Of a stretch of 64,000 nt of DNA, positions 1 to 8,280 are shown piece after piece. This DNA is from Mayfieldus sp038040285. GTDB lineage: Bacteria; Actinomycetota; Thermoleophilia; Solirubrobacterales; 70-9. Each line of letters opens with the position of its first letter. Positions within the stretch are counted from its first letter, which is position 1. Below the pieces are notes generated by a model. The model had not been told where the DNA came from. It made no database searches and was given only the letters and a program-made list of their open reading frames with translations. The position numbers were made by a program, and so were the translations under genes. The DNA lies in assembly GCA_038040285.1 (NCBI GenBank), contig JBBPIN010000002.1, forward strand, positions 78,573 to 142,572, read 5' to 3'.

Positions 1-2
1 AG

Positions 3-1475
3 GGCACCTGGACGGTCGCCGCGGTCGCGGTGTTGCTCGACGCCGGGGTGATGGCCGACCAGGCCGGCGAGGCGCGCAACGACACGCTGGGGCTGTTCTT
101 CCTGCTCGCAGCGGTCGCGATGCTCGTCAACGGCGCGGCCGCCGACAAGGAGCGCCGGCCCGGTCTCGGGCCCCTGGCGATCGCCGGGCTCTGCGCCGGT
201 CTGGCCGCGGGCACGAAGCTGAGCTTCCTGGCGCCGGCTGCGGCGGTACTGATCGGGGTCCCCGCGATCGCCGCCGCGGGTAATCGACGCCGGGCGTCGC
301 TCTCCTTCGGGGTCCCGCTGCTCGCCGGCTGCGCCTTCTGGTACGTGCGCAACACGGTTGTCGCCGGTAACCCGCTGCCCTGGTTTCGGGCGCTTGGGCC
401 GCTGCGGCTCGACGGCCCCGAGCAGGGCCTGGGCGGAAAGTCGCAGTTCTCTGTTCTTCACTACGTCGGCGACGGAAGGGTGTGGAGGGATTGGTTCGAG
501 CCAAGCCTCGGCCACCGCCTCGGCGAGCTGTGGCCGCTCCTACTGTTGGCGGCGGTGATCGCCATCGTCGTCTGCCTGGCGCGAGCCCAGTCGCACCTGA
601 AGCTGGTTGCCTTCGCGGCCGCGGCCGGCGTCGTCGCCTACCTGCTGGACGGCACCTCCGCCGAGGGGCCGCCCGGGATGCCCGAAGGGTTTGCCTCCAG
701 CCTCCGGCACCTGTTGCCGGCACTCTGCATGGCCCTGGTTCTGCTGCCGCTGACGCCCGGCATGCGCTCGCGCCGGGCGGGAGCTGGTTTGGGGGTGCTG
801 CTGGCGGTGTTCTTGATCGCCGGCGATCGGTCCGGCGAGCCCTGGCGCCCGGTGTACGTCCTGGTGGCGGTCGTCGCCGCTGCGGTCGCGGTCTGCATGC
901 CGCTGCTGCGCCGGACGGACATGCGTCGAAACGTCGCGCGAATTTCGCCCGCCGCCGCGGCGGCGGCCGCGGTGGGGCTGCTCCTGGTCGGCGGCTGGTT
1001 CCTGCAGCGCTCCTATCTCAGCCATCGCTATGACGGCGAGGACTTCAGGTCGGCGGGTCTGAACGCCGCCTTCGAATGGGCCAACGACCAGCGCGAGCAG
1101 CGAATCGCGACAACGCTCCCGATCCAGTACCCGTTGATCGGTCCCGACCTCTCCAACCGGGTCACATTCGTCGGTCGCCAGCACGACGACGCGGGTTTCA
1201 CCCTGATCCGTGGTTGCCGGCCGTTGCGCGCCGCGCTTGCGGCTGGGGACTACCGGTTCGTGGTCACGGCCGGTGGGCTGGGACCCCGGGAGCCGGGCAA
1301 GAGCCATTGCCTGGCCAAGGACCCACGGGCCCGGCCGGTCGTCCGGGAGTACCAGATCGTCGTCTTTCGCCTCGAGCGCCGCCGCGCCGCCGGTGTGAGG
1401 GACCGTTCACCCGAGCTCGGGCCCTCCGAGGCCCGCCGCCACCGCGTCGAGCGGCAGCGCAGCTCGCGGTCCTGA
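3..1475 (+). CDS. GT-C fold (GT39-like) membrane glycosyltransferase, 5' partial
   Basis: The frame is open from the left edge, so the N-terminus is missing; the GTG at 30 is internal. About 490 residues are visible, with roughly nine hydrophobic segments followed by a soluble C-terminal stretch of about 120 residues. The segments LAAGTKLSFL and WYVRNTVVAGNPLPWF resemble the conserved loops of GT39-like, polyprenyl-phosphate-sugar-dependent glycosyltransferases that act at the outer face of the membrane. The catalytic first loop with its acidic residues lies outside the window, so activity cannot be judged. The last 30 residues are Arg-rich and could be a poorly conserved tail. The substrate is unknown. 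Confidence 0.7.
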   Translation, partial: GTWTVAAVAVLLDAGVMADQAGEARNDTLGLFFLLAAVAMLVNGAAADKERRPGLGPLAIAGLCAGLAAGTKLSFLAPAAAVLIGVPAIAAAGNRRRASLSFGVPLLAGCAFWYVRNTVVAGNPLPWFRALGPLRLDGPEQGLGGKSQFSVLHYVGDGRVWRDWFEPSLGHRLGELWPLLLLAAVIAIVVCLARAQSHLKLVAFAAAAGVVAYLLDGTSAEGPPGMPEGFASSLRHLLPALCMALVLLPLTPGMRSRRAGAGLGVLLAVFLIAGDRSGEPWRPVYVLVAVVAAAVAVCMPLLRRTDMRRNVARISPAAAAAAAVGLLLVGGWFLQRSYLSHRYDGEDFRSAGLNAAFEWANDQREQRIATTLPIQYPLIGPDLSNRVTFVGRQHDDAGFTLIRGCRPLRAALAAGDYRFVVTAGGLGPREPGKSHCLAKDPRARPVVREYQIVVFRLERRRAAGVRDRSPELGPSEARRHRVERQRSSRS

Positions 1476-1525
1476 GGTCGGCGGCGAGGGCGCCTGGGCG
1501 CGCCCCGCCATACTGGCGATCCGAA

Positions 1526-3319
1526 ATGGAGCGAATCCGGAACTTCTCGATCATTGCCCACATCGACCACGGCAAGTCGACCCTGGCCGACCGCATCCTG
1601 GAGATAACCGGGGCGATCGACCCGAGCAAGATGCGCGCCCAGGTGCTCGACTCGATGGATCTGGAGCGTGAGCGGGGGATCACGATCAAGGCGCAGGCGG
1701 TGAGGGTCGAGTACGGGGCCTCCGATGGCCAGACCTACCACCTGCATCTGATCGATACCCCGGGTCACGTCGACTTCTCCTACGAGGTCTCGCGCAGCCT
1801 CGCCGCCTGCGAGGGCGCCCTGCTTGTCGTCGACGCGGCGCAGGGAGTGGAGGCGCAGACGGTCGCCAACACCTATATGGCCATCGAGAGCGGTTTGGAG
1901 CTGATCCCGGTGATCAACAAGGTCGACCTGCCGGGCGCCGAGCCCGATCGGGTCGCCGGCGAAATCTCCGACCTGCTCGGCGGCGACCCGGGAAAGATCC
2001 ACCGCATCTCGGCGAAGACCGGCGAGGGGGTGGTGGAGGTCCTGGAGGCGATCACCGAGCGGATCCCGCCCCCTGCCGGAGACGAGGGGGCTCCCCCGCG
2101 GGCGCTGATCTTCGACTCCGAGTTCGACCAGTACCGAGGCGTCGTCGCCTACGTTCGGATGGTCGACGGGAAGTTCTCAAAGCGGGGCCAGATCGTCGCC
2201 ATGCAGGCCGGGACCGAGGCCGAGATCGACGACATCGGCTTCTTCACCCCGGAGATGCGGCCCGCGCCGGGGCTGTCGGCCGGCGAGGTTGGATATGTGA
2301 TCACGGGCATCAAAGATGTGGCGCGGCTACGGGTAGGAGACACCCTGACCGATCGCGGTCGGCGAGCGGCCGAATCACTGCCCGGCTACCGCGAGGTGAA
2401 ACCGATGGTCTTCTGCGGGCTGTATCCGATCGACACCGATCGCTACGAGGACCTCCGCGACGCACTCGACCGCCTGTCGCTGAACGACGCGGCGCTCTCC
2501 TATGACCCGGAGACCTCGCAGGCGCTTGGCTTCGGGTTTCGCTGCGGCTTTCTAGGTCTGCTGCACATGGACATCGTGCGTGAGCGCCTGGAGCGCGAAT
2601 ACGACCTCGAGCTGCTCGCGACCACCCCCAACGTCCGCTACGAGGTGCTGCTGATCGGCGGCGAGACAGCTGACGTGCGCAGTCCGACCGAGATGCCCGA
2701 CCCGGCCTCGATCGCCGAGATCCGCGAGCCCTACATCCGCGCCACGATCATCGCTCCAGTCGACTACGTGGGCGCCGTGATGGAGCTGTGCCAGGGACGG
2801 CGCGGCGCACACGTCGACATGCACTACCTGTCTCCGCAGCGGGTGCAGATTCGCTACGACCTGCCGCTGGCCGAGATCGTGCTCGACTTCTTCGACCTGC
2901 TGAAGTCCTCCACCCGCGGCTACGCCTCGCTCGACTACGAGCCGATCGGCTACCGCCCTTCGGACCTGGTGAAGCTCGACGTGCTGCTGGCGGGCGAGAC
3001 GGTCGACGCGCTGAGCCAGGTCGTCCATCGCGACAAGGCCTACGACGCCGGCCGGGCGCTGGTCGAGCGGCTCCAGAAGACGATCCCGCGCCAGCTCTTC
3101 GACATCCCGGTTCAGGCCGCGGTCGGCTCGCGGGTTCTGGCTCGCGAAACGGTCAAGGCGCTGCGCAAGGACGTCACCGCGAAGCTCTACGGCGGCGACG
3201 TGACCCGCAAGCGAAAGCTGTTGGAGAAGCAGAAGAAGGGCAAGAAGCGGATGAAGCAGGTCGGCTCGGTGGAGGTGCCACAGGAGGCGTTCCTGGCCGT
3301 GTTGGAGATCGATGAGTGA
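1526..3319 (+). CDS. lepA: Elongation factor 4 (LepA), ribosome back-translocating GTPase
   Basis: A 597-residue protein, the usual LepA length. It binds stalled or mis-translocated ribosomes and acts as a translational GTPase at the cytoplasmic side. The G1 motif AHIDHGKST follows the start at once, then the switch region ERERGITIK, DTPGHVDF (G3) and NKVD (G4), EF-G-like domains III and V, and the LepA C-terminal basic tail with KRKLLEKQKKGKKRMK. The ATG at 1526 is chosen because it gives the family's canonical start MERIRNFSIIAHID; the frame stays open upstream but has no LepA similarity. Its stop overlaps the next gene by 8 bases. Confidence 0.97.
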   Translation: MERIRNFSIIAHIDHGKSTLADRILEITGAIDPSKMRAQVLDSMDLERERGITIKAQAVRVEYGASDGQTYHLHLIDTPGHVDFSYEVSRSLAACEGALLVVDAAQGVEAQTVANTYMAIESGLELIPVINKVDLPGAEPDRVAGEISDLLGGDPGKIHRISAKTGEGVVEVLEAITERIPPPAGDEGAPPRALIFDSEFDQYRGVVAYVRMVDGKFSKRGQIVAMQAGTEAEIDDIGFFTPEMRPAPGLSAGEVGYVITGIKDVARLRVGDTLTDRGRRAAESLPGYREVKPMVFCGLYPIDTDRYEDLRDALDRLSLNDAALSYDPETSQALGFGFRCGFLGLLHMDIVRERLEREYDLELLATTPNVRYEVLLIGGETADVRSPTEMPDPASIAEIREPYIRATIIAPVDYVGAVMELCQGRRGAHVDMHYLSPQRVQIRYDLPLAEIVLDFFDLLKSSTRGYASLDYEPIGYRPSDLVKLDVLLAGETVDALSQVVHRDKAYDAGRALVERLQKTIPRQLFDIPVQAAVGSRVLARETVKALRKDVTAKLYGGDVTRKRKLLEKQKKGKKRMKQVGSVEVPQEAFLAVLEIDE

Positions 3320-3740
3320 GGAGGAACGCAACCTGGAAATCGCACGCGAGGGGCTCGAGGCCTTTCAGCGGGGCGACATCGAGACGTTCCTGAACTTCCT
3401 CGACCCCGACGTCGAGGTGTTCAGCCCCCCCGAGCTGCCCAATCCCGCACACTTCACGGGCCGCGACGGCTATCTGCCCTGGGCGAGCCGGTGGCTCGAC
3501 GCCTGGGAGAGCTTCGAGCTCGAGGCGGAGGCCTTTGAGCCCGTGGGGGAGCACCACGTTTTGATGACGGCGCTGCAGCGCGGGGTGGGCAAGGGGAGCG
3601 GGGTGGAGGTGGAGATGCGCGTCTGTTACATGCTCGAGTACCGCGACGGGCTGGCGACCCGGGTCCACCTCTACGCCAATCGCGAGCTGGCGCTAGAGGA
3701 AGCGCGGTCCGGGGAACAGGGCGCTCCGGGCGCGCCCTAG
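3312..3740 (+). CDS. SnoaL/NTF2-like protein
   Basis: A 142-residue protein with the SnoaL-like pattern: an N-terminal helix with REGLEAFQRGDIETFLNFLDPDVEVFS cut by short turns, a GRDG segment, and a final MLEYRDGLATRVHLY strand. This alpha-plus-beta barrel fold serves as a small-molecule pocket, and the substrate cannot be read from sequence. The start overlaps the lepA stop by 8 bases, so the two are probably co-transcribed. The stop TAG shares a CTAG with the stop of the convergent zinc-ribbon gene. A second SnoaL-like gene lies at 43986-44381. Confidence 0.8.
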   Translation: MSEEERNLEIAREGLEAFQRGDIETFLNFLDPDVEVFSPPELPNPAHFTGRDGYLPWASRWLDAWESFELEAEAFEPVGEHHVLMTALQRGVGKGSGVEVEMRVCYMLEYRDGLATRVHLYANRELALEEARSGEQGAPGAP

Positions 3741-4015
3741 CCGGACGTTCGCCGCAGCAGACGCCGCCAGAGCGAGGGCGCCGGGGGTTGGGTGCTCCGC
3801 CACTCGTCGCGGGTCGGGAGCCGGCCAGCCTCGCGGGCGCGCATCACGCAGCGGGTATGGGCGTGGCGGCGCCGTGTCGAGTCTCCCTCCGGGGCGATCA
3901 GCGTGTGATCGCTGAGCGCCGGCAGGAAGTCGCCGCAGAGCGGGCAGCGATAGGTGGCGGGCTTGCGATTCTGGGCCCGGCGCATCGACCACCAGCGCGG
4001 TGGGGCCTCCTTCAT
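3737..4015 (-). CDS. Small zinc-ribbon-like conserved hypothetical protein
   Basis: A 92-residue basic protein of unknown function. It has CPLCG at about residue 25 and a later HAHTRC motif that together could bind one zinc ion, with a PEGD turn between them. It lies 24 bases downstream of the UPF0145 gene on the same strand, so the two may form an operon. The C-terminus (SLWRRLLRRTSG) is strongly basic. Its TAG stop and the TAG of the convergent SnoaL gene share the same CTAG tetramer. I do not recognise a characterised homologue. Confidence 0.65.
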   Translation of the reverse strand: MKEAPPRWWSMRRAQNRKPATYRCPLCGDFLPALSDHTLIAPEGDSTRRRHAHTRCVMRAREAGRLPTRDEWRSTQPPAPSLWRRLLRRTSG

Positions 4016-4039
4016 GCCCAGAGCGTGGCGGGTCTGCTG

Positions 4040-4360
4040 CTAGGCCTTGGTGGCCTTGACCGCGGTGCCGTAGGCGCAGATCTCGGTCCAGGTAGTGCCC
4101 AGCTCGGAGGTGTCGAAGCGAAAGGCGATGATCGCGGTTGCGCCCTTGCCCTCGGCCTCCTCGACCAGGCGTTCGGTCGCATGCGCACGGCCCTCGGCGA
4201 GCATCTTGGTCATCCCCTTCAGCTCGCCGCCGCCCAGTGACTTCAGCGTCGCACCGATCTGGGAACCGATGTTGCGCGACCTTACCGTGAGCCCGAAGAC
4301 CTCTCCCAGCACCTCGTCGATCGTGTAGCCGGGCAGATCGTTCATCGTCGTGATGATCAT
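4040..4360 (-). CDS. UPF0145 family protein (E. coli YbjQ-like)
   Basis: A 106-residue protein with the UPF0145 pattern: an early LPGYTIDEVLGEVFGLTVRS strand-helix, the central GGELKGMTKMLAEGR, then GATAIIAFRFDTSE and ICAYGTAV near the end. Members assemble as small beta-rich homo-oligomers with no agreed function; a metal or heavy-metal link has been suggested in some organisms. A TTG at 4369 would add three residues. I prefer the ATG at 4360 because a TAAGTT box ends seven bases before it, matching the leaderless pattern elsewhere in the window. Confidence 0.85.
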   Translation of the reverse strand: MIITTMNDLPGYTIDEVLGEVFGLTVRSRNIGSQIGATLKSLGGGELKGMTKMLAEGRAHATERLVEEAEGKGATAIIAFRFDTSELGTTWTEICAYGTAVKATKA

Positions 4361-4367
4361 CGGCGGC

Positions 4368-4373
4368 AACTTA
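4368..4373 (-). promoter_or_regulatory. Predicted -10 box (leaderless) for the UPF0145 gene
   Basis: TAAGTT on the minus strand, ending seven bases before the ATG at 4360. No Shine-Dalgarno is visible. Confidence 0.4.
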
Positions 4374-4433
4374 CCAGCGGCCCGCCGAAAGGCAAGGCCG
4401 GCTGGACGTACGGCCCTGGCCCGGGTACCCGAA

Positions 4434-4439
4434 TAGAAT
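4434..4439 (+). promoter_or_regulatory. Predicted -10 box for the MaoC dehydratase pair
   Basis: TAGAAT eleven bases before the ATG at 4451. No Shine-Dalgarno precedes the start, so the transcript would be leaderless or nearly so. Confidence 0.4.
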
Positions 4440-4450
4440 CCGCCCCCGCG

Positions 4451-4891
4451 ATGCCGGTCTCAAAGGACGCAGTCGGGAAGCAGTGGCCGCCGGTCGTCTA
4501 CCAGGCGGGGCGCGAGAAGATCCGCGAGTTCGCGAACGCGGTTGGCGCCGCGAACCCGGTTCATCACGATCGCGAGGCGGCTGTGGCGGCCGGCTACCGC
4601 GACGTCGTCGCACCGCCGATGTTCTGCGTCGTCTACAGCGTCCCGGCAATCGCGCCGGGGATCGTCGACCCCGAGGTGGGGATCAATTTCGCGACCATGG
4701 TGCACGGCGGCCAGGAATTCATCTGGGGCGAGCCGGTCTGCTCGGGAGACGAGATCACGACGACCGCGAGCCTGACCGACGTCTATCAGAAGGACGACAA
4801 GGGCTTCTACGTATTCGAATCGGAGTCGGTGAACCAGGACGGCCAGCAGACCGTTCGCGGCATCTGGACCGACATAGTGAGGGGGGTCTGA
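4451..4891 (+). CDS. MaoC-like dehydratase subunit A (FAS1-type N-terminal, HadA-like)
   Basis: A 146-residue hotdog-fold protein resembling the substrate-binding HadA/HadC subunits of (3R)-hydroxyacyl-ACP dehydratase. It carries the N-terminal MaoC-like pattern YQAGREKIREFANAVG, then NPVHHDREAAVAAGYRDVVAPP and a GGQEFIWGEPV strand. It lacks the catalytic D-x(4)-H of the partner and probably supplies the acyl-binding half. The next gene starts one base after this stop, giving a HadAB-like heterodimer encoded in one transcript. The reaction would be dehydration of 3-hydroxyacyl thioesters in fatty acid elongation or a related path. Confidence 0.82.
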   Translation: MPVSKDAVGKQWPPVVYQAGREKIREFANAVGAANPVHHDREAAVAAGYRDVVAPPMFCVVYSVPAIAPGIVDPEVGINFATMVHGGQEFIWGEPVCSGDEITTTASLTDVYQKDDKGFYVFESESVNQDGQQTVRGIWTDIVRGV

Positions 4892-4892
4892 A

Positions 4893-5285
4893 TTGGCCGA
4901 CCTCAAGCAGGGCGACGCGATCCCGGAGCTGAAGGAGACCCCGGACAAGTACCTGCCGCATCGCTACGCCGGCGCCTCGGGTGACTTCAATCCGATCCAC
5001 ATCGATCCCGAGTTCGCCAAGCAGGTCGGCCTGCCCGGCACCATCCTCCACGGCCTCTACATGATGGCCCTGGTGGCCCGCGCGAACGCCAACCTCGCGG
5101 ACGGCGACCCGCGAGCCCTGAAGCGGCTCTCGGTCCAGTTCCGGGGCATGGGCATCCCCGAGCAGGAGATCGTCGTCTCCGGCGAGGTCAAGGAAGTCGA
5201 TGGCAACAAGGTCGTCACCGAGGGGGTCGCGAAACAGGGGGATACACGCGTGATCCGCAATGCGGAGGCAGAAATAGAGCTGTAG
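4893..5285 (+). CDS. MaoC-like dehydratase subunit B (HadB-like, catalytic)
   Basis: A 130-residue MaoC hotdog protein starting at TTG, directly behind the A subunit. The hydratase motif is present as ASGDFNPIHIDPEFAKQVG, giving the Asp/His catalytic pair, followed by PGTILHGLYMMALVAR, the usual central hot-dog helix. The C-terminal strands FRGMGIPEQEIVVSGEV complete the fold. It is the likely catalytic partner of the 4451-4891 product. In mycobacteria this pair serves FAS-II; here no FAS-II neighbours are seen, so the acyl substrate is open. Confidence 0.85.
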   Translation: MADLKQGDAIPELKETPDKYLPHRYAGASGDFNPIHIDPEFAKQVGLPGTILHGLYMMALVARANANLADGDPRALKRLSVQFRGMGIPEQEIVVSGEVKEVDGNKVVTEGVAKQGDTRVIRNAEAEIEL

Positions 5286-5306
5286 GGCTCTGGGGGCCAG
5301 CCCTCT

Positions 5307-5312
5307 TAGAAT
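5307..5312 (+). promoter_or_regulatory. Predicted -10 box (leaderless) for hrcA
   Basis: TAGAAT, six bases before the hrcA ATG at 5319. No CIRCE inverted repeat (TTAGCACTC-type arms) was seen around it. Confidence 0.5.
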
Positions 5313-5318
5313 TGGCGC

Positions 5319-6341
5319 ATGCTGACCGAGCGCCAGGAATTGATCCTTCAGTGCGTTGTCGACGAGCACCTCGAGTCCGGAAAGCCCGTCGGGTCGAAGG
5401 CGCTTGCAGGAAAGAAGGAGATCGTCTGGAGCCCGTCCACCGTGCGGGTCGAGCTCTCGGCCCTCGAGGGGGCGGGGTTCCTGACCCACCCGCACACCTC
5501 CGCCGGCCGCGTCCCAACCGATTCCGGCTACAGGACCTATGTCGAGGGGCTGCTCGCCTCCGAGCCTCGATCGAGCGGAGTGGGAGTGGAGCTGGAGCTG
5601 TCGAGGATGCGTCGCGAGGTCGACGATGCGATGCGCGAGACAACCGCCGCCCTGTCGAAGATGACCGACCTGGTCGCGCTGGTCACGGCGCCGCCGCTGG
5701 ACACCGCAACCATCCACCGCGTCGAGGCGCTCCTGCTTCAGCCCAACGTCGTGATGGTGGTGGTGATCAGCTCCGCGGGCGCGGTCACCAAACGCACCTT
5801 CAGCTTCGACGAGCCGGTGGACCCGGGCGTGGTCGAATGGGCCTCGGAGTACCTCATCGAACGACTTTCCGGTCTCGGTCTCGGGGCGAGGATGATCGCC
5901 GGCCGGCTCGCGGACCCCGAGCTCGGCCGGGCCGAGCAGCGGTTCCTGAGCAGCATCCGGACCGCGTTCAGCTCGCTCGAGGGGGCGGGGGAGCAGCAGC
6001 TTTACATGGAGGGAGCCGCGAGTCTGCTCTCCGAGAGCCATTTCGGCGACCTACCCGACATCGACCGCCTGATGCGGACACTGGAGCGACGCGCCAGCGT
6101 GCTGCGCATGCTGCGCTCGGCGCTCGACGAGCGCTCCGTCTTCCTCTGGATCGGCGACGAGAACCCCCAGCCCGAGCTGCGCTCGGTGAGCGTGGTGGGC
6201 GCCAACTACGGACTCGGCTACCGCAACCTCGGTTCGGTGGGCGTAGTGGGGCCGCTGCGAATGGACTACGCGACGGCGATCGTCTCGGTGCGCGACACCG
6301 CCCGCGAGCTGTCGCGCTACTTCGAGTCGGTCTACGAATAG
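5319..6341 (+). CDS. hrcA: Heat-inducible transcription repressor HrcA
   Basis: A 340-residue protein of normal HrcA length. The N-terminal winged helix (MLTERQELILQ, then SPSTVRVELSALEGAGFL and HTSAGRVPTDSGYR) is the DNA-binding part that recognises CIRCE operators; the C-terminal GAF-like and dimerisation regions follow, ending with LGSVGVVGPLRMDYATAI, a standard HrcA signature. It normally represses chaperone operons and is stabilised by GroEL. It sits four bases upstream of dnaJ, an arrangement common in Gram-positives, so dnaJ may be auto-controlled with it. No CIRCE is visible upstream in this window, so its operators are probably elsewhere. Confidence 0.96.
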   Translation: MLTERQELILQCVVDEHLESGKPVGSKALAGKKEIVWSPSTVRVELSALEGAGFLTHPHTSAGRVPTDSGYRTYVEGLLASEPRSSGVGVELELSRMRREVDDAMRETTAALSKMTDLVALVTAPPLDTATIHRVEALLLQPNVVMVVVISSAGAVTKRTFSFDEPVDPGVVEWASEYLIERLSGLGLGARMIAGRLADPELGRAEQRFLSSIRTAFSSLEGAGEQQLYMEGAASLLSESHFGDLPDIDRLMRTLERRASVLRMLRSALDERSVFLWIGDENPQPELRSVSVVGANYGLGYRNLGSVGVVGPLRMDYATAIVSVRDTARELSRYFESVYE

Positions 6342-6345
6342 CCGC

Positions 6346-7458
6346 ATGAGCCGCGACTACTACGAGGTGCTCGGCGTCGAGCGGGCGGCCTCCGAGCAGG
6401 AGGTCAAGAAGGCGTTCCGGCGACTGGCCCGCGAGCTGCACCCCGACGTCAACTCCCACGACCCCGAGGCGGAGGAGAAGTTCAAGGAAGCGGCGGAGGC
6501 GTACGAGGTGCTGTCCGACCCGTGGCGGCGTCAGACCTACGATTCCTTCGGCCGCGAGGGGCTGCGCTCCGGCGGTTGGTCGCCACGCAGCGCCGGCTTC
6601 GGCTCGATCGAGGACATCTTCCAGGCCTTCTTCGGTGCCGGAGATCCGTTCGGCTTCTCCCGCGGCCCCGCCGGCGGGGGCGACGTCGTGGCGACGGTCG
6701 ACGTAAAGCTCGAGGAGGTCGCAACGGGGGCGGCCCGCGAGCTCAGCTTCGACGCGGTGATGGCCTGCGAACGGTGCAACGGCAACGGAGCCGAACCCGG
6801 CACGCCGATCAGCACCTGCGACCGCTGCGGTGGCAGCGGCCAGGTTCGCTACGTCTCCCGCACCGCCTTCGGACAACTCGTCCGGGCTGCGACCTGCGAG
6901 GCCTGCCGCGGCGACGGGCGGGTCGCCGAGACCCCGTGTGAGGCCTGCGACGGGGCGGGGCGAAAGGCCGGCATCCGACACTTCGACCTCGAGGTGCCGC
7001 CCGGCATCGAGGACGGGCAGCGCCTCCGCATCTCGGGAGCCGGCCACGCCGGCGAGCCCGGTGGCCGGCCGGGGGACCTGTATGTCGAGGTGCGGGTGGC
7101 CGAGGACGAGCGCTTCCACCGCGACGGCGAGGATCTGGTCTCGATCGTCGACGTGCCGGCGACGGTGGCGATGCTTGGCACCACGGTGAGCGTCGAGACG
7201 CTGGAGGGGAAGCGAGTTGTGTCGGTGCCGCCAGGGTCCCAGGGAGGCACCGAGGTTCTTCTGCGCGGCCTCGGCCTACCGCGGCTCGGGGGCCGGTCGC
7301 GCGGTGATCAGCGCGTGGTGCTGAACGTCGTTGTGCCAGCCAACCTCAGCGACGAGCAACTTGAGCTGGCGCAACAGCTGAACGACACGATCGAGTCCCA
7401 CAATCTGCAGCCGTCGCAGGAGGGCTTCCTCTCCCGTGTGCGCCGCGCCTTTGGATAG
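6346..7458 (+). CDS. dnaJ: Chaperone protein DnaJ
   Basis: A 370-residue type I DnaJ, co-chaperone that delivers clients to DnaK and stimulates its ATPase. The J domain spans about residues 1-70 with the HPD motif at 32-34. A short Gly/Phe-rich linker (IEDIFQAFFGAGDPFGF) follows, then four zinc-binding CxxCxGxG-type repeats (CERCNGNG, CDRCGGSG, CEACRGDG, CEACDGAG) at about 140-205 and the C-terminal peptide-binding domains. The start is 4 bases after the hrcA stop and its own stop is 3 bases before prmA, so it lies inside a long operon. Confidence 0.97.
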   Translation: MSRDYYEVLGVERAASEQEVKKAFRRLARELHPDVNSHDPEAEEKFKEAAEAYEVLSDPWRRQTYDSFGREGLRSGGWSPRSAGFGSIEDIFQAFFGAGDPFGFSRGPAGGGDVVATVDVKLEEVATGAARELSFDAVMACERCNGNGAEPGTPISTCDRCGGSGQVRYVSRTAFGQLVRAATCEACRGDGRVAETPCEACDGAGRKAGIRHFDLEVPPGIEDGQRLRISGAGHAGEPGGRPGDLYVEVRVAEDERFHRDGEDLVSIVDVPATVAMLGTTVSVETLEGKRVVSVPPGSQGGTEVLLRGLGLPRLGGRSRGDQRVVLNVVVPANLSDEQLELAQQLNDTIESHNLQPSQEGFLSRVRRAFG

Positions 7459-7461
7459 AGC

Positions 7462-8280
7462 GTGATCCGCCTCGCGGTCCGCTGCCGGCCCGAGCAGGCG
7501 GAGCTGGTGCTCGGCGAGCTCGCGGTCCTTGCGCCGAACGGGTTCGAGGAGGAGCAGGGCGACGGCTACGTCGAGTACGCGATCTACGGAGCCGAGGGGG
7601 AGCTGCCGGACCTGGGTCAGATCGAGGCGGCCACCGGCGAGGGAACGGTCGAGGTCGACGCCACCGAGGTCCCCGACGACTGGGCCGACCGCTGGCAGGA
7701 CTTCCATCAACCGTTGCTGGTCAGCGGTCGCGTCTGGGTTCGCCCCTCGTGGGCCGAGCCGCACCCGGAGGCAATCGACGTGGTCATCGACCCCGGCCGC
7801 GCCTTTGGCACCGGCGCCCACGCGACCACCTGCATGTGCATCGAGGCGCTGGTCGAGTTGGCCGACGGCGGCGCCGCCGGGGCCCTGATCGACCTCGGCA
7901 CCGGGTCCGGGGTGCTGGCGATCGCGGCCGCAAAGCTCGGGTGGAACCCGGTTCGCGCCTGCGATCACGAGCCCGCGTCGCTGCAGGCGGCGGCCGACAA
8001 CGCCGCCGCCAACGCCGTCGAGCTGCAGCTGAGCAGGCTCAACCTGCGCCAGGAGCTGCCGGCCCTCGCGCCGGCCGTAGTTGCCAACCTGACTTCGCCA
8101 CTGCTGCGGCGGATCGCCTCCGGGATGGAGGGTGGCAAGCTCCCGGAGCACTTCATCTGCTCAGGGCTGTTGACTTCCGAGGCCAATGATGTGAGCGCCG
8201 CCTTCGGCCGCGCCGGCTTCGGTGAGCGAAAGCGGCGGTCGGAGGGCGATTGGGCCTCGATATCGTTCGCGCCCAGATGA
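7462..8280 (+). CDS. prmA: Ribosomal protein L11 methyltransferase PrmA
   Basis: A 272-residue SAM-dependent methyltransferase starting at GTG. The N-terminal domain recognises L11; DPGRAFGTGAHATT and the SAM-binding DLGTGSGVLAIAAAKLG are characteristic of PrmA. The catalytic-loop NxxxxPL motif appears as NLTSPLL rather than the common NILANPL, a modest deviation. The dnaJ-prmA order is typical of many Gram-positives. Its stop codon overlaps the ATG of the following broken gene (ATGA). Confidence 0.9.
   Translation: MIRLAVRCRPEQAELVLGELAVLAPNGFEEEQGDGYVEYAIYGAEGELPDLGQIEAATGEGTVEVDATEVPDDWADRWQDFHQPLLVSGRVWVRPSWAEPHPEAIDVVIDPGRAFGTGAHATTCMCIEALVELADGGAAGALIDLGTGSGVLAIAAAKLGWNPVRACDHEPASLQAAADNAAANAVELQLSRLNLRQELPALAPAVVANLTSPLLRRIASGMEGGKLPEHFICSGLLTSEANDVSAAFGRAGFGERKRRSEGDWASISFAPR

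Noticed and set aside
540..1307. Long minus-strand frame opposite the GT-C gene
   Set aside because: Composition is Arg/Gly/Gln-rich with no family features; it is the shadow of the plus-strand gene.
1076..1525. In-frame extension of lepA upstream of 1526
   Set aside because: It overlaps the GT-C gene in another frame and has no LepA similarity.
5286..5318. CIRCE operator before hrcA
   Set aside because: No TTAGCACTC-type inverted repeat is present.
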